The notes under the pieces are model-generated. The model searched no databases, was not told where the DNA came from, and saw nothing but the letters and a program-made list of their open reading frames with translations. Below are positions 28,401 through 35,829 of a stretch of 64,000 nucleotides of DNA, in pieces. Source of the DNA: Brachybacterium fresconis (lineage in GTDB: Bacteria; Actinomycetota; Actinomycetes; Actinomycetales; Dermabacteraceae); contig NZ_JAGIOC010000001.1 in the NCBI RefSeq assembly GCF_017876515.1, forward strand, positions 1,984,001 to 2,048,000. Direction: 5' to 3'. Each line of letters opens with the position of its first letter. Positions within the stretch are counted from its first letter, which is position 1. The position numbers were made by a program, and so were the translations under genes.

Positions 28401-28637
28401 GGTGCCGGTCACGTGCAGCCAGGTGGTGGACCAGGGACGCCCCAGCGGCGCTCCCACCTCGAGCTCTGCATACTGCGCGGCGCGCTCGATGATCGCCTCC
28501 CGGGGCGGGATCGGCTCCCCGGGGACCCGGTGCGCGGTGATGCGCACCGGGGCCGTCTCCTGGTAGATCCGCGGGACCAGGTGGTCCTGGGTGAAGCGGC
28601 GGATCCGGGACTCGGTCAGTTCCCTGTCATCGAACAT
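25494..28637 (-). CDS. Alpha-mannosidase, glycoside hydrolase family 38
   Basis: A 1047-residue GH38 enzyme. Zinc ligands His261 and Asp265 lie in TGHAHIDSAWLWP, and Asp375 in WLPDSFGYS is the catalytic nucleophile, which also binds zinc. The middle helical domain (DLFGWGEGGGGPTREMM) and the C-terminal beta-sandwich domain (WRERKKVLKLAFGLDV) follow in normal order. No signal peptide is seen, so it probably acts in the cytosol on imported or internal mannosides. Length is normal for bacterial GH38. A GAGGAG site precedes the ATG. It converges on folP2 with a 5-bp gap. Confidence 0.92.
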   Translation of the reverse strand: MFDDRELTESRIRRFTQDHLVPRIYQETAPVRITAHRVPGEPIPPREAIIERAAQYAELEVGAPLGRPWSTTWLHVTGTVPADWALDESSAPELLVDLAFTGQPGFQAEALVFTPDGVPLKAINPCNRYLPVTPGEELDVYLECAANPLVAGGWTFEPTPLGDLATIPDEELYSIRELHLARRDVRIWELAEDFRALGGLMLELPATSARRHEILRALETACDVADPDDMPGTAEAAREVLRPALQRPANRSALTVLATGHAHIDSAWLWPVRETVRKVARTFSNAATLIENDPDVTFSASSAQQYAWLKDHYPELFERIRGHVADGRFVPVGGMWVESDTNMPGSEAMARQFIAGKRFFLENFGVETRETWLPDSFGYSAALPQIAALAGQEFFLTQKVSWNQVNTFPHHTFRWEGIDGTSVFTHFPPADTYNGMLSGEELAHFERNFKEKGRSSIGLDLFGWGEGGGGPTREMMAAGRRAADLEGSPKVEFGTAEDFFERARDEYENPPVFNGELYLELHRGTYSAQLGTKQGNRRSEHVLHEAEFLASLAAIRADLEYPHEELEALWGNALLGQFHDILPGSSIAWVHREAEQGHAATAERAEAIIAEALAALGETRGEITGETSRTAADGCDPPVLLNTAPVPRRGVPAYAGGTVSAGPEGVVVFREGDTITVENAALRAVLDASGAITSLVDRTSGRDAIAPGSRGALLQLHRDTPNAWDAWDIDEFYRHVVRDLDAPTDVEVSEVGAGVRVAFTYTTAQDEGAATSGVTGAGSTIVKTYVLRPGDESLEIDHDIDWRERKKVLKLAFGLDVRAPHLSSEIQFGHIDRPIPVNTSWDAARFETCAHRWVHLAEGGYGIAIANDSTYGHDVLRTVRGSDGGTTTTTRLTLVRAPEYPDPGADHGRYALRVAVRPGTGIAGAIEEGYRINLPERRVSAAVADAVAQPLVSVQSPSVLVETVKLAEDRSGDLVARLYESQGVRSRATVRLDAALDEGEVTVVDLLERPFADDAPDHLSAVGRAEDGAARLTFRLFEIKTLRIARR

Positions 28638-28753
28638 CTGGGCGGCTCCTCGGGCGCTCGTGGCGCGGCGTTCGTCGGACTGGTCGGGGTCGATCGGTCC
28701 GGTCGGCGGGTCGAGGCCCGACGGCTGGGTCGCAGGCGACGGATCGGCCCCGT

Positions 28754-28798
28754 CGTCCTGACTGTATAGAGCCGTGAGGCACTCGTCACGTCAGGACG
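28754..28798. promoter_or_regulatory. Inverted repeat around a probable mannosidase promoter
   Basis: Perfect 9-bp arms CGTCCTGAC (28754-28762) and GTCAGGACG (28790-28798) are separated by 27 bp. Between the arms, on the minus strand, is TATACA, a good -10 for the mannosidase gene; that would give a leader of about 115 nt. The right arm overlaps the stop of the neighbouring beta-lactamase gene. It could be a repressor operator or a terminator-like stem; the contained -10 favours an operator. Confidence 0.4.
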
Positions 28799-29612
28799 GG
28801 GTGCACCGGGCGTGCGACTCCAGCACCGCATCGCCCAGGCGGGGCAGGACGTCGCGGTGGGCGTCGCAGAAGTCGTGGGCGCTGCCGATCACCAGGGCGA
28901 GGTCCGCTTCGGGATCGACCCAGAACGCGGTCCCGCGCATGCCGAAGTGGCCGACGGTCCCCGGGGAGTTGTGCGCCCCGGTCCAGTGCGGGGACTTGGT
29001 CCCGCGCACCTCGAACCCCAGCGCGAAGGGATTCGGGGTCTGCTTGCCGAAGCCGGGCATGATGCCCACCAGCTCGGGGAACTGGACGCTGGTCAGCTCC
29101 CGGGACCACGGCGGCCGAAGCAGCGTCGGCCGCAGCACTTCGGCGGCGAGCAGGGCGAGATCCGCGACGGGGCCGACGGCGCCGACCGATGGCGAACCGC
29201 CCCATTCCAGGCGGCTCATCCCCAGCGGGTCGGCGACCTTCTCCTGGACCCAGTCGCCGATGTCGTAGCCGGTGGCGCGCTCGAGGTGGCGGGCGGCCTC
29301 GTCGATGCCGTAGTTGGAGTAGTGGCGGCGCAGGCCGGGGGCCTGCAGAGTCCGGGAGGACTCGTAGAAGTAGCCGGAGGCGTGGGCGAGCAGGTGCCGC
29401 AGCGTGGAGCCCTCGGGGCCGGCCGGGTCGTCGAGGCCGACGCGCCCCTCCTGCAGGGCGACGGCGCTCGCGAAGCCGGTGAGGGTCTTGGTGACCGAGC
29501 GCCAGGGCCGGGGCAGGTCGACGTCCCCGCGCTGCTCGCGCACACCCTCGGGGCCCAGCACCATCGCGCAGGCCTCGAAGCCGAGCTCGTCGAGCAGCTC
29601 GAGAGCGCTCAT
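28791..29612 (-). CDS. Serine beta-lactamase-fold hydrolase, class C/DD-peptidase type (copy 1)
   Basis: A 273-residue beta-lactamase/transpeptidase-like protein. The SxxK motif is SVTK (about residues 39-42), YxN is YSNYG, and HFGMRG near the C-terminus takes the place of KTG. There is no signal peptide, unlike true secreted beta-lactamases or DD-peptidases, so a cytosolic esterase or amidase role is more likely. The start overlaps the stop of the next gene (ATGA). It resembles that gene along its whole length (for example KSPHWTG and TSVQF in both), so the pair arose by tandem duplication. Confidence 0.82.
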   Translation of the reverse strand: MSALELLDELGFEACAMVLGPEGVREQRGDVDLPRPWRSVTKTLTGFASAVALQEGRVGLDDPAGPEGSTLRHLLAHASGYFYESSRTLQAPGLRRHYSNYGIDEAARHLERATGYDIGDWVQEKVADPLGMSRLEWGGSPSVGAVGPVADLALLAAEVLRPTLLRPPWSRELTSVQFPELVGIMPGFGKQTPNPFALGFEVRGTKSPHWTGAHNSPGTVGHFGMRGTAFWVDPEADLALVIGSAHDFCDAHRDVLPRLGDAVLESHARCTPS

Positions 29613-30448
29613 CGCACCGAGCCGCCCACCCCGTCGCGATGGCGCTCGAGGATCGCGTCGGTGAGGCCGGGCCAGATCCGCACGTGGGTCTTCCCGAAGG
29701 GCTCGGCGCCGAGGAAGGCGGCGGTCAGCCCGGCCTCGGGGTCAACCCAGAGGAAGGAGCCGGACTGCCCGAAGTGTCCGAAGGTGCGCGGGCTCGAGCC
29801 CTGGCCGGTCCAGTGGGGCGACTTGCCGTCGCGGATCTCGAACCCGAGGCCCCAGTCGTTGGGCTGCTGGCGGCCGTAGCCGGGCAGGATGCCGTCCCGT
29901 CCCCGGAACTGCACGCTGGTCGCCTCGCGCCAGAGCTCGGAGGAGATCAGGGTGGGCTCGAGCAGCTCGCGGCCGACGGCGAGCAGGTCGCGGATGCTGC
30001 CGCGGTACCCGGCCGCCGGGGAACCGGTCACCTCGACGTCGCGCAGCGCGAGGCCCTGGACCACCGTCTGCTCCATCCAGTCCTCGAACTCGTACCCGGT
30101 GGCCTCCTCCAGATGCGCGGCGAGCACCTCGAAGCCCGTGTTGGAGTAGATGCGGCGGGCGCCGACGGCGCTGACGGGCTCCTGACCGTCGAAGGGGTAC
30201 CCGGCGGTGTGCGCCAGCAGGTGGCGCACGGTGGCGCCGGCGGGGCCGGCGGGTTCGGCGAGGTCGACCAGTCCGCGGTCCACGGCGACCAGCACCCCGA
30301 GAGCGGCCAGCGGCTTGGAGACGCTGGCCAGGTCCCAGATCCGATCCGGCTCCCCCTGGATGCGCAGCGTGCGCTCGGCGTCGGAGACCCCCAGGGCATG
30401 CGCGAACGTGACGTCGACGGGGATCTCGGGCAGGGTCTCGCTCTCCAC
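29609..30448 (-). CDS. Serine beta-lactamase-fold hydrolase (copy 2)
   Basis: A 279-residue paralogue of the downstream gene. SxxK is SVSK, YxN is YSNTG, and HFGQSG occupies the KTG position. The start is taken at GTG 30448: the longer open frame adds a Pro/Arg-rich stretch unlike protein sequence. On the minus strand CATATT lies just upstream of the GTG, so the mRNA may be leaderless or nearly so. The two genes form an operon by a 4-bp overlap. No signal peptide is present, so the role is probably not antibiotic resistance. Confidence 0.8.
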   Translation of the reverse strand: MESETLPEIPVDVTFAHALGVSDAERTLRIQGEPDRIWDLASVSKPLAALGVLVAVDRGLVDLAEPAGPAGATVRHLLAHTAGYPFDGQEPVSAVGARRIYSNTGFEVLAAHLEEATGYEFEDWMEQTVVQGLALRDVEVTGSPAAGYRGSIRDLLAVGRELLEPTLISSELWREATSVQFRGRDGILPGYGRQQPNDWGLGFEIRDGKSPHWTGQGSSPRTFGHFGQSGSFLWVDPEAGLTAAFLGAEPFGKTHVRIWPGLTDAILERHRDGVGGSVR

Positions 30449-30511
30449 GCCGTCAAATATGGCACACGGTCCGGGGGCGGGACCACGGGGCGCCGTTCGC
30501 GGCGGCCGCGG

Positions 30512-30558
30512 GCGGGCGAGCAGCGGCCGTACCGGCGGGCGAGCAGCGGCCGTGCCGG
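30512..30558. repeat. 23-bp direct repeat, two copies
   Basis: Two adjacent 23-bp units containing GGCGAGCAGCGGCCGT that differ at one position. They lie upstream of the beta-lactamase pair in a 348-bp non-coding region (30449-30796), which also holds the terminator-like hairpin and the transpeptidase promoter listed separately. Confidence 0.75.
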
Positions 30559-30622
30559 CGATCCGCAGCACCCCTTGCCCCGCTCCGCAGGACCTGAGAC
30601 CATTTCGTGACTTGTCCGATTT

Positions 30623-30646
30623 GCCCAGTGTGACCTGGGCCTTTTT
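30623..30646 (+). terminator. Rho-independent terminator-like hairpin upstream of the L,D-transpeptidase
   Basis: GCCCAG (30623-30628) and CTGGGC (30635-30640) form a 6-bp stem with loop TGTGAC, followed by CTTTTT. This is a textbook intrinsic terminator with a T tract, rare in this window. No plus-strand gene ends before it, since the flanking genes run the other way. It may end a short untranslated RNA or insulate the transpeptidase promoter. Confidence 0.5.
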
Positions 30647-30688
30647 GGTCTACTCACAAGAAACATACTGATCTGCGGTTTTTTCCTG

Positions 30689-30718
30689 TTGTTTACCATC
30701 CCTTGGGGATCGCATGAT
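30689..30718 (+). promoter_or_regulatory. Candidate sigma-70-type promoter of the L,D-transpeptidase gene
   Basis: TTGTTT (30689-30694), an 18-bp spacer, then CATGAT (30713-30718). It lies in a clearly lower-GC stretch (about 30595-30715) and would give a leader of about 70 nt before the ATG at 30797. Sequence match only. Confidence 0.4.
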
Positions 30719-30796
30719 GATCGGGGCGTCCACCGCCGGGCGTCCCGGATCACCGGCTCGACCGAGCCGCCGGCACCCACGAAGGGATGAAGGACG

Positions 30797-31543
30797 ATGG
30801 ATATGACGATCACGGAGAGACCGAGGCGCCCCGACGGAGCGCAGCTGCCCGTCGCCGCACCGTCGCGGCGCACCCTGCTGCTCGGGGCAGGCACGCTGGG
30901 CACCGGCCTGGCACTCGGCACCAGCGGCGCCGACGCCGCCCCACCGAAGCTCCGCCGGGGCGACCGCGGCTCCGCGGTGACCTCGCTGCAGAAACGCCTG
31001 TCGCGATCGGCGTACTGGTGCGGCACCGCCGACGGCGTCTTCGGCCACCTGACCGAGCAGGCCGTGTTCGCCCTGCAGAAGACGGCCCGCCTCGGGCGCG
31101 ACGGCGTCGTCGGCCCCGACACCTACGGGGCGCTCGACGACGACATCCAGCCCGACCGGCGGATGACCAGCAGCGTCGGCTTCGAGATCGACCTGTCGCG
31201 GCAGATACTCATCGCGACCAACCGTGGCGAGCTGGCCCACGTCTTCAACACCTCGACCGGCAGCGGGAAGCGCTACTACTCGGGAGGCCGCTGGAAGACC
31301 GCGACCACCCCCACCGGCGACTTCTCGATGTACCGCCTGTACAGCGGCGGCTGGCAGTCCGGCCCGCTGGGCAGCCTCTACCGGCCGGGCTACTACGACC
31401 GCGGGTGGGCCATCCACGGCTCGAACTCGATCCCCGCCTACCCGGCGTCCCACGGCTGCTGCCGGATCTCCGTCGCCGCCACCGACCTGCTGTGGTCGGG
31501 CCGCGGCTGGTTCGTCGAGGGACGCCGGGTGCTCATCTACTGA
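30797..31543 (+). CDS. Exported L,D-transpeptidase (YkuD) with PG-binding domain
   Basis: A 248-residue wall enzyme. The N-terminus has SRRTLLLGAG and a hydrophobic run to DAAPP (about 23-49), a Tat-like signal with twin arginines. A PG_binding_1 domain follows (52-113, LRRGDRGSAVTSLQKRL). The YkuD domain ends with the catalytic signature at 207-223, IHG...SHGCCR, with Cys221 as nucleophile. It would make 3-3 stem-peptide cross-links or attach proteins. Start may be 30797 or the ATG at 30803, which has better spacing to GAAGGA at 30789-30794. A strong terminator follows. Confidence 0.9.
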   Translation: MDMTITERPRRPDGAQLPVAAPSRRTLLLGAGTLGTGLALGTSGADAAPPKLRRGDRGSAVTSLQKRLSRSAYWCGTADGVFGHLTEQAVFALQKTARLGRDGVVGPDTYGALDDDIQPDRRMTSSVGFEIDLSRQILIATNRGELAHVFNTSTGSGKRYYSGGRWKTATTPTGDFSMYRLYSGGWQSGPLGSLYRPGYYDRGWAIHGSNSIPAYPASHGCCRISVAATDLLWSGRGWFVEGRRVLIY

Positions 31544-31563
31544 CCCCGGACCCCGAGGGGGAC

Positions 31564-31589
31564 GGCGGCGGACCGGCGCGTCCGCCGCC
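31564..31589 (+). terminator. Terminator of the L,D-transpeptidase gene
   Basis: A perfect 10-bp stem GGCGGCGGAC/GTCCGCCGCC with a 6-nt loop, 20 bp after the stop codon. There is no T run. The 210-bp gap to fhaA otherwise holds only the leader and presumed promoter of the kinase operon, with a TACGAT at about 31665 as a possible -10. Confidence 0.75.
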
Positions 31590-31753
31590 GCCTCTTCACG
31601 ACCCCTGCACGAATCCCTCGCCGCCTCCCCGCCCGACCGTCCCGGGATCGACCTGCTCCCGCGATACGATCTGGGGCGAGCAGCCTCGTCGCCGAACCGT
31701 GTCCGACGGGGGCTCACGCAACCTGTCAGCCACTGCGAGAGCGAAGGACCACC

Positions 31754-32494
31754 GTGGGGATCTTGGATCGGATCGAGCGCGGACTCGACCGCGGCGTGAC
31801 GAGCATGTTCTCGCCCGGTCGTGGTCAGCTGAAGCCGCTCGACCTCGCACAGGGGCTCAAGCGCGAATGCGATGACCAGATCCAGGTGCTGGACCGCACC
31901 CGGACCCTGGCCCCGAACGTCTACACCATCTACCTGCACTCCCAGGACCACGAGCGCTTCTCGTCCTGGCAGGACACCCTGCTCGACGAGCTCCAGCGCG
32001 TGCTCATGGAGCATGCGGAGAAGCAGCGCTACATGTTCGTCGGCGGGGTCCACGTGGACCTCGCGGCCGACGACGAGGTGCGCGCGGGCCGGTTCGAGAC
32101 CGAGTCCCGCACCGAGCGCGGCAGCGTGGCCCCCGCGACGGGCGCGGCCCGCTCCGAGTCCGGCGGCAGCCCGATCGTCGAGATCGACGGCCAGCAGTAC
32201 CTCCTGACCGGCCCCGTGACCGTGATCGGTCGCGGCGGCGACGCGGACATCATCCTCGAGGACACCGGGGTCTCCCGCCACCACCTCGAGCTGCGCACGG
32301 ACCCCACCGGCGCCCCGTCCGGCGGCGAGCCCGCCGGACGGCTGATGGCCACCGACCTCGGCTCCACCAACGGCACCTTCGTCGACGGCGAGCGCATCAC
32401 CACGCCGGTGGCCCTGCAGGACCGCTCCCTGATCAAGATCGGCCGCACCCGCCTGACCGTGCTGCTCCCCGCGGCCGGCCCGGTCAGCTGGTGA
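31754..32494 (+). CDS. fhaA: FhaA: DUF3662 and FHA-domain protein
   Basis: A 246-residue FHA protein that begins with GTG after a GAAGGAC site. Residues 1-110 are the FhaA N-terminal DUF3662 domain (MGILDRIERGLDRGVTSMFS). The FHA domain (about 142-240) has GRGGDADIILEDTGVSRHH and LGSTNGTFVDG, the phosphothreonine-binding loops. The acidic linker between the domains is much shorter than in mycobacterial FhaA. In mycobacteria FhaA binds phosphorylated MviN/MurJ and is phosphorylated by PknB. First gene of the conserved eight-gene operon. Confidence 0.92.
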   Translation: MGILDRIERGLDRGVTSMFSPGRGQLKPLDLAQGLKRECDDQIQVLDRTRTLAPNVYTIYLHSQDHERFSSWQDTLLDELQRVLMEHAEKQRYMFVGGVHVDLAADDEVRAGRFETESRTERGSVAPATGAARSESGGSPIVEIDGQQYLLTGPVTVIGRGGDADIILEDTGVSRHHLELRTDPTGAPSGGEPAGRLMATDLGSTNGTFVDGERITTPVALQDRSLIKIGRTRLTVLLPAAGPVSW

Positions 32495-32501
32495 GCGCCC
32501 G

Positions 32502-33029
32502 ATGAGCGAACTGACCCTCGTCGCGCTCCGCCTGGGATTCGTCCTGGCGCTGTGGGTGTTCGTGATCGTGGTGGTCCTGGTGCTGCGCAACGACCTGTTC
32601 GGCACCACCGTGGTCAACCGGTCCAGCAAGGACCCCCGCCGCGATCGGCGTCCCGCCTCGGGGCCGGTCGGCGGGGCCGCCGGATCGCCCGGCACCGACC
32701 CGGCCGCGCTGCGCACGGACCCCGAGGTCACCGCCACGGCGATGGTGGTCACGGCGGGCCCGCTGCGCGGCACCTCCCTGACCCTGGGCTCCACCCCGAT
32801 CCTCATCGGCCGCGCCCCCGAGTGCACCCTCGTGCTCGATGACGACTACGCCTCCAACCGCCACGCGCGCGTGTTCCAGCGCGAGGGCGAGTGGATCGTC
32901 GAAGACCTCGGATCCACCAACGGCACCCTGGTGTCGGGTCGACGGATCGAGGGCGCCGTGCCGTTCCGGCCCGGCGCGCAGGTGCGGATCGGCCGCACCG
33001 AGATCGAGCTGAGACGAGGTCCGCGATGA
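32502..33029 (+). CDS. fhaB: FhaB (FipA): membrane-anchored FHA protein
   Basis: A 175-residue protein with one N-terminal membrane helix (LGFVLALWVFVIVVVLVL, residues 11-28) and a C-terminal cytosolic FHA domain. FHA loops GRAPECTLVLDDDYASNRHAR and LGSTNGTLVSG are intact. A Thr-rich stretch (TATAMVV, about 76-82) before the domain is where homologues are phosphorylated by the operon kinases. FhaB helps coordinate PbpA/FtsZ-related division under stress in mycobacteria. The stop overlaps the pstP start (ATGA). Confidence 0.92.
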   Translation: MSELTLVALRLGFVLALWVFVIVVVLVLRNDLFGTTVVNRSSKDPRRDRRPASGPVGGAAGSPGTDPAALRTDPEVTATAMVVTAGPLRGTSLTLGSTPILIGRAPECTLVLDDDYASNRHARVFQREGEWIVEDLGSTNGTLVSGRRIEGAVPFRPGAQVRIGRTEIELRRGPR

Positions 33030-34399
33030 GCATCGCCCTGCGGTACGCCGCCCGCTCCGACGTCGGCCTCGTACGGTCCAACAACCAGGACTCCGGCTAC
33101 GCGGGCAGTCATCTGCTGGTCGTGGCCGACGGCATGGGCGGCCACGCCGGCGGCGACGTCGCCTCCTCCGTGGCGATCGGCCGCCTGGCGCGGCTGGACT
33201 CGGAGACCCCGGCCTCGGACATCGTCGCCACCCTCGAGGAGACGGTGCTCGACGCCAACCAGGAGATCCTGCGCCGTGCCCGCGACGAGCCCCAGCTGCG
33301 GGGCCTGGGCACCACCATCACCGCGATGCTGCGCGCAGAGGGCAAGTTCGCCCTCGCCCACATCGGGGACTCCCGCGCCTATCTGCTGCGCGAGGAGGAG
33401 ACCGTCCAGGTCACCAAGGACCACACCTTCGTCCAGCGCCTGCTGGACGAAGGACGGCTGACCGAGGAGGAGGCCGAGCGCCACCCCCAGCGCTCGGTGC
33501 TGATGCGGGTGCTCGGCGACGTCGACGCCGATCCGGAGCTGGACCTCTCGCTGCGCCCCGCCCATCCGGGCGACCGGTGGATGCTGTGCTCGGACGGTCT
33601 GTCGGGCCTGGTCTCGCTGGACACCATCGACGCGACGCTGAAGACCTTCGAGGACCCCGGCGAGTGCGCCGACGAGCTGATCCAGCTGGCGTTGAAGGGC
33701 GGCGGGCCCGACAACATCACGTGCCTGATCGCCGACGTCGTCGACCTCGACGAGCTGCCCCGCGGCGAGGCGGCCCCTTCCACGACCCCGCAGATCGTGG
33801 GTTCGGCGGCCCGCTCCCGGCACCAGCCGACCTCCGCCTCCGGCCCGGCCGCGAAGGCCGCGGCGCTGACGCGCGAGGAGCCCGAGGCCCCCTACCAGGA
33901 CGAGGACTTCTCCGAGGACGAGCCGCCGCGCCGCAGCCCCTGGCCCGCGCTGGTGGCCGTGGCATTGCTGGTGGCCCTGCTCGGCGGGATCCTGTGGGCC
34001 GGCTACGCCTGGTCGCAGCGCCAGTTCTTCGTCGGCACCGACGGCACCAACGTGGTGCTCTACCAGGGGCTGTCCCAGGACCTGGGCCCGATCTCGCTGT
34101 CGGAGCCGGTCGAGGTCACCGACATCTCCCTCGAGGACCTCCCCGAGGTCACCCAGCAGCAGGTGGAACGGACCATCTCCGCCGACGACCGAGAGTCCGC
34201 GGAGGCGATCATCGAGCGCCTGGACCAGGCGGCCCTGGCGAGCCGGCCCCCGGAGGCCACCGATCCGGCGCCGTCCGACGGCGGGGGCGAGCCCTCCGAC
34301 GGCGGCGGGGCGGGTGCGTCCGAGCCCTCCGACGGCGGCGGCCTGTCCGAACGGCCCGAGCGCACGGCCACTCCCCCGGATGAGGGCGAGGACTCCTAG
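33026..34399 (+). CDS. pstP: PstP: membrane PP2C-type Ser/Thr phosphatase
   Basis: A 457-residue phosphatase. The PP2C domain (1-240) has the metal motifs SNNQDSGY (Asp22), VADGMGGHAGGD (Asp35) and SDGLSGLV, plus GPDNITCLIADV. After a linker there is one transmembrane helix (about 305-328) and an extracellular domain ending in a Gly/Ser/Asp-rich tail. It reverses the phosphorylation made by PknA and PknB, encoded downstream. The ATG overlaps fhaB; the TAG stop overlaps the GTG start of rodA by 1 nt. Confidence 0.94.
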   Translation: MSIALRYAARSDVGLVRSNNQDSGYAGSHLLVVADGMGGHAGGDVASSVAIGRLARLDSETPASDIVATLEETVLDANQEILRRARDEPQLRGLGTTITAMLRAEGKFALAHIGDSRAYLLREEETVQVTKDHTFVQRLLDEGRLTEEEAERHPQRSVLMRVLGDVDADPELDLSLRPAHPGDRWMLCSDGLSGLVSLDTIDATLKTFEDPGECADELIQLALKGGGPDNITCLIADVVDLDELPRGEAAPSTTPQIVGSAARSRHQPTSASGPAAKAAALTREEPEAPYQDEDFSEDEPPRRSPWPALVAVALLVALLGGILWAGYAWSQRQFFVGTDGTNVVLYQGLSQDLGPISLSEPVEVTDISLEDLPEVTQQQVERTISADDRESAEAIIERLDQAALASRPPEATDPAPSDGGGEPSDGGGAGASEPSDGGGLSERPERTATPPDEGEDS

Positions 34400-35829
34400 T
34401 GGCCACGATCGTCTCCTACACCGCCCGCCCGCGCCGCATCATGCAGGCGGTGCTGCTGGCGTTCGCCGTGGTCATCGGCGTGGGCGCCTATGCGCTGGTG
34501 CACCTGGGTCGCTTCGACGAGCTGCCGGAGAACCTGATGCAGTACGGCATCGGCGCGGCGGTGCTCGCCCTGGCGCTGCAGGTGGCGGTGATGTGGCGCA
34601 CCCCCTATGCGGATCCGGTGATCCTCCCCCTGGTGGTGCTGCTGAACCTGCTGGGCATCGCCGTGATCGAGAGCGTGCACGCCGCGAACGAGATCTACGG
34701 GCTGCGCACCTCCGCCAGCGCGGACCGCCAGATGCTGTGGGCGATCATCGGGGCGCTGCTGTGCATCGCGGTGGTGGTGCTGCTGCGCGACCACCGCTGG
34801 CTGCGCCGCTACACCTGGATCAGCGCCGTGATCGGCGCGATCCTGCTGCTGATGCCGCTGGTGCCCGGGCTCGGCTCCGCCCGCAACGGCTCGCGGATCT
34901 GGATCTCCATCGCCGGCAACAGCTTCCAGCCCGCGGAGCTGGCGAAGATCGCCTTCGCGATCTTCTTCGCCGGGTACCTGGTCGCGCGCCGCGACACCCT
35001 GGCCCTGGCCGGCCCCAAGGTGCTCGGCATCCACCTGCCGCGCTGGTCGGACTTCGGACCCATCCTGGTGGCCTGGGGCTTCGCCATGGCGGTGCTGGTG
35101 TTCCAGACCGACCTCGGCACCTCGCTGATGTTCTTCGGCCTGTTCGTGGTGATGCTGTACGTGGCCACCGACCGGCTCAGCTGGCTGGTGATCGGGGCGG
35201 TCATGTTCCTCCCCCCGGCGGTGTTCGCGGCCACCCAGATGGGCCATGTCCGCACCCGCATCACCTGCTGGCTGGATCCGCTGTCGAGCGAGAACTTCGC
35301 CGCCTGCGGGCAGATCAACCAGGGCCTGTTCGGCCTCGCCAACGGTGGTCTGACCGGGGCGGGGCTGGGTGAGGGACGCCCGGACGTGGTGCCCCACGCG
35401 GAGTCCGACTTCATCTTCACCTCCTTCGCCGAGGAGCTCGGCATGGTGGGGGCCTTCGCCCTGCTGCTGCTGTACCTGCTGCTGGTCCAGCGCGCGGTGC
35501 GCGCGGCCGTCGGCATCTCCGACGGCTTCGGCACCCTGTTGGCGGGCGGTCTCGGCTTCGTCATCGCCCTGCAGGTGTTCGTCGTCGTCGGCGGCGTCAC
35601 CCGGGTGATCCCGCTGACCGGTCTGACGCTGCCGTTCCTCGCCGCCGGCGGCAGCTCGCTGGTGTGCAACTGGATCATCGCCGGCATCCTGGTGCGGCTC
35701 TCGGACGCCGCCCGTCGGCCCGCCGCCCGGCAGGTGCCCGGCAGCGCCGCCGGTGGCGGTGGCATCGGCGGCGTGGGCGGCGGCGGCGTGGGCGGCACCG
35801 GCCGGCCGACCTCGGAGGTGACGGCATGA
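34399..35829 (+). CDS. rodA: RodA: SEDS peptidoglycan polymerase
   Basis: A 476-residue polytopic membrane protein of the FtsW/RodA/SpoVE family. SEDS signatures are present: GSARNGSRIWISI, SFQPAELAKIAF, FQTDLGTSLMFF, HAESDFIFTSFAEELG, and GLTLPFLAAGGSSL near the end. It polymerises glycan strands with the partner PBP encoded next. It starts with GTG at 34399. The last ~30 residues are a Gly-rich cytosolic tail (GGGGIGGVGGGGVGG). Confidence 0.93.
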   Translation: MATIVSYTARPRRIMQAVLLAFAVVIGVGAYALVHLGRFDELPENLMQYGIGAAVLALALQVAVMWRTPYADPVILPLVVLLNLLGIAVIESVHAANEIYGLRTSASADRQMLWAIIGALLCIAVVVLLRDHRWLRRYTWISAVIGAILLLMPLVPGLGSARNGSRIWISIAGNSFQPAELAKIAFAIFFAGYLVARRDTLALAGPKVLGIHLPRWSDFGPILVAWGFAMAVLVFQTDLGTSLMFFGLFVVMLYVATDRLSWLVIGAVMFLPPAVFAATQMGHVRTRITCWLDPLSSENFAACGQINQGLFGLANGGLTGAGLGEGRPDVVPHAESDFIFTSFAEELGMVGAFALLLLYLLLVQRAVRAAVGISDGFGTLLAGGLGFVIALQVFVVVGGVTRVIPLTGLTLPFLAAGGSSLVCNWIIAGILVRLSDAARRPAARQVPGSAAGGGGIGGVGGGGVGGTGRPTSEVTA

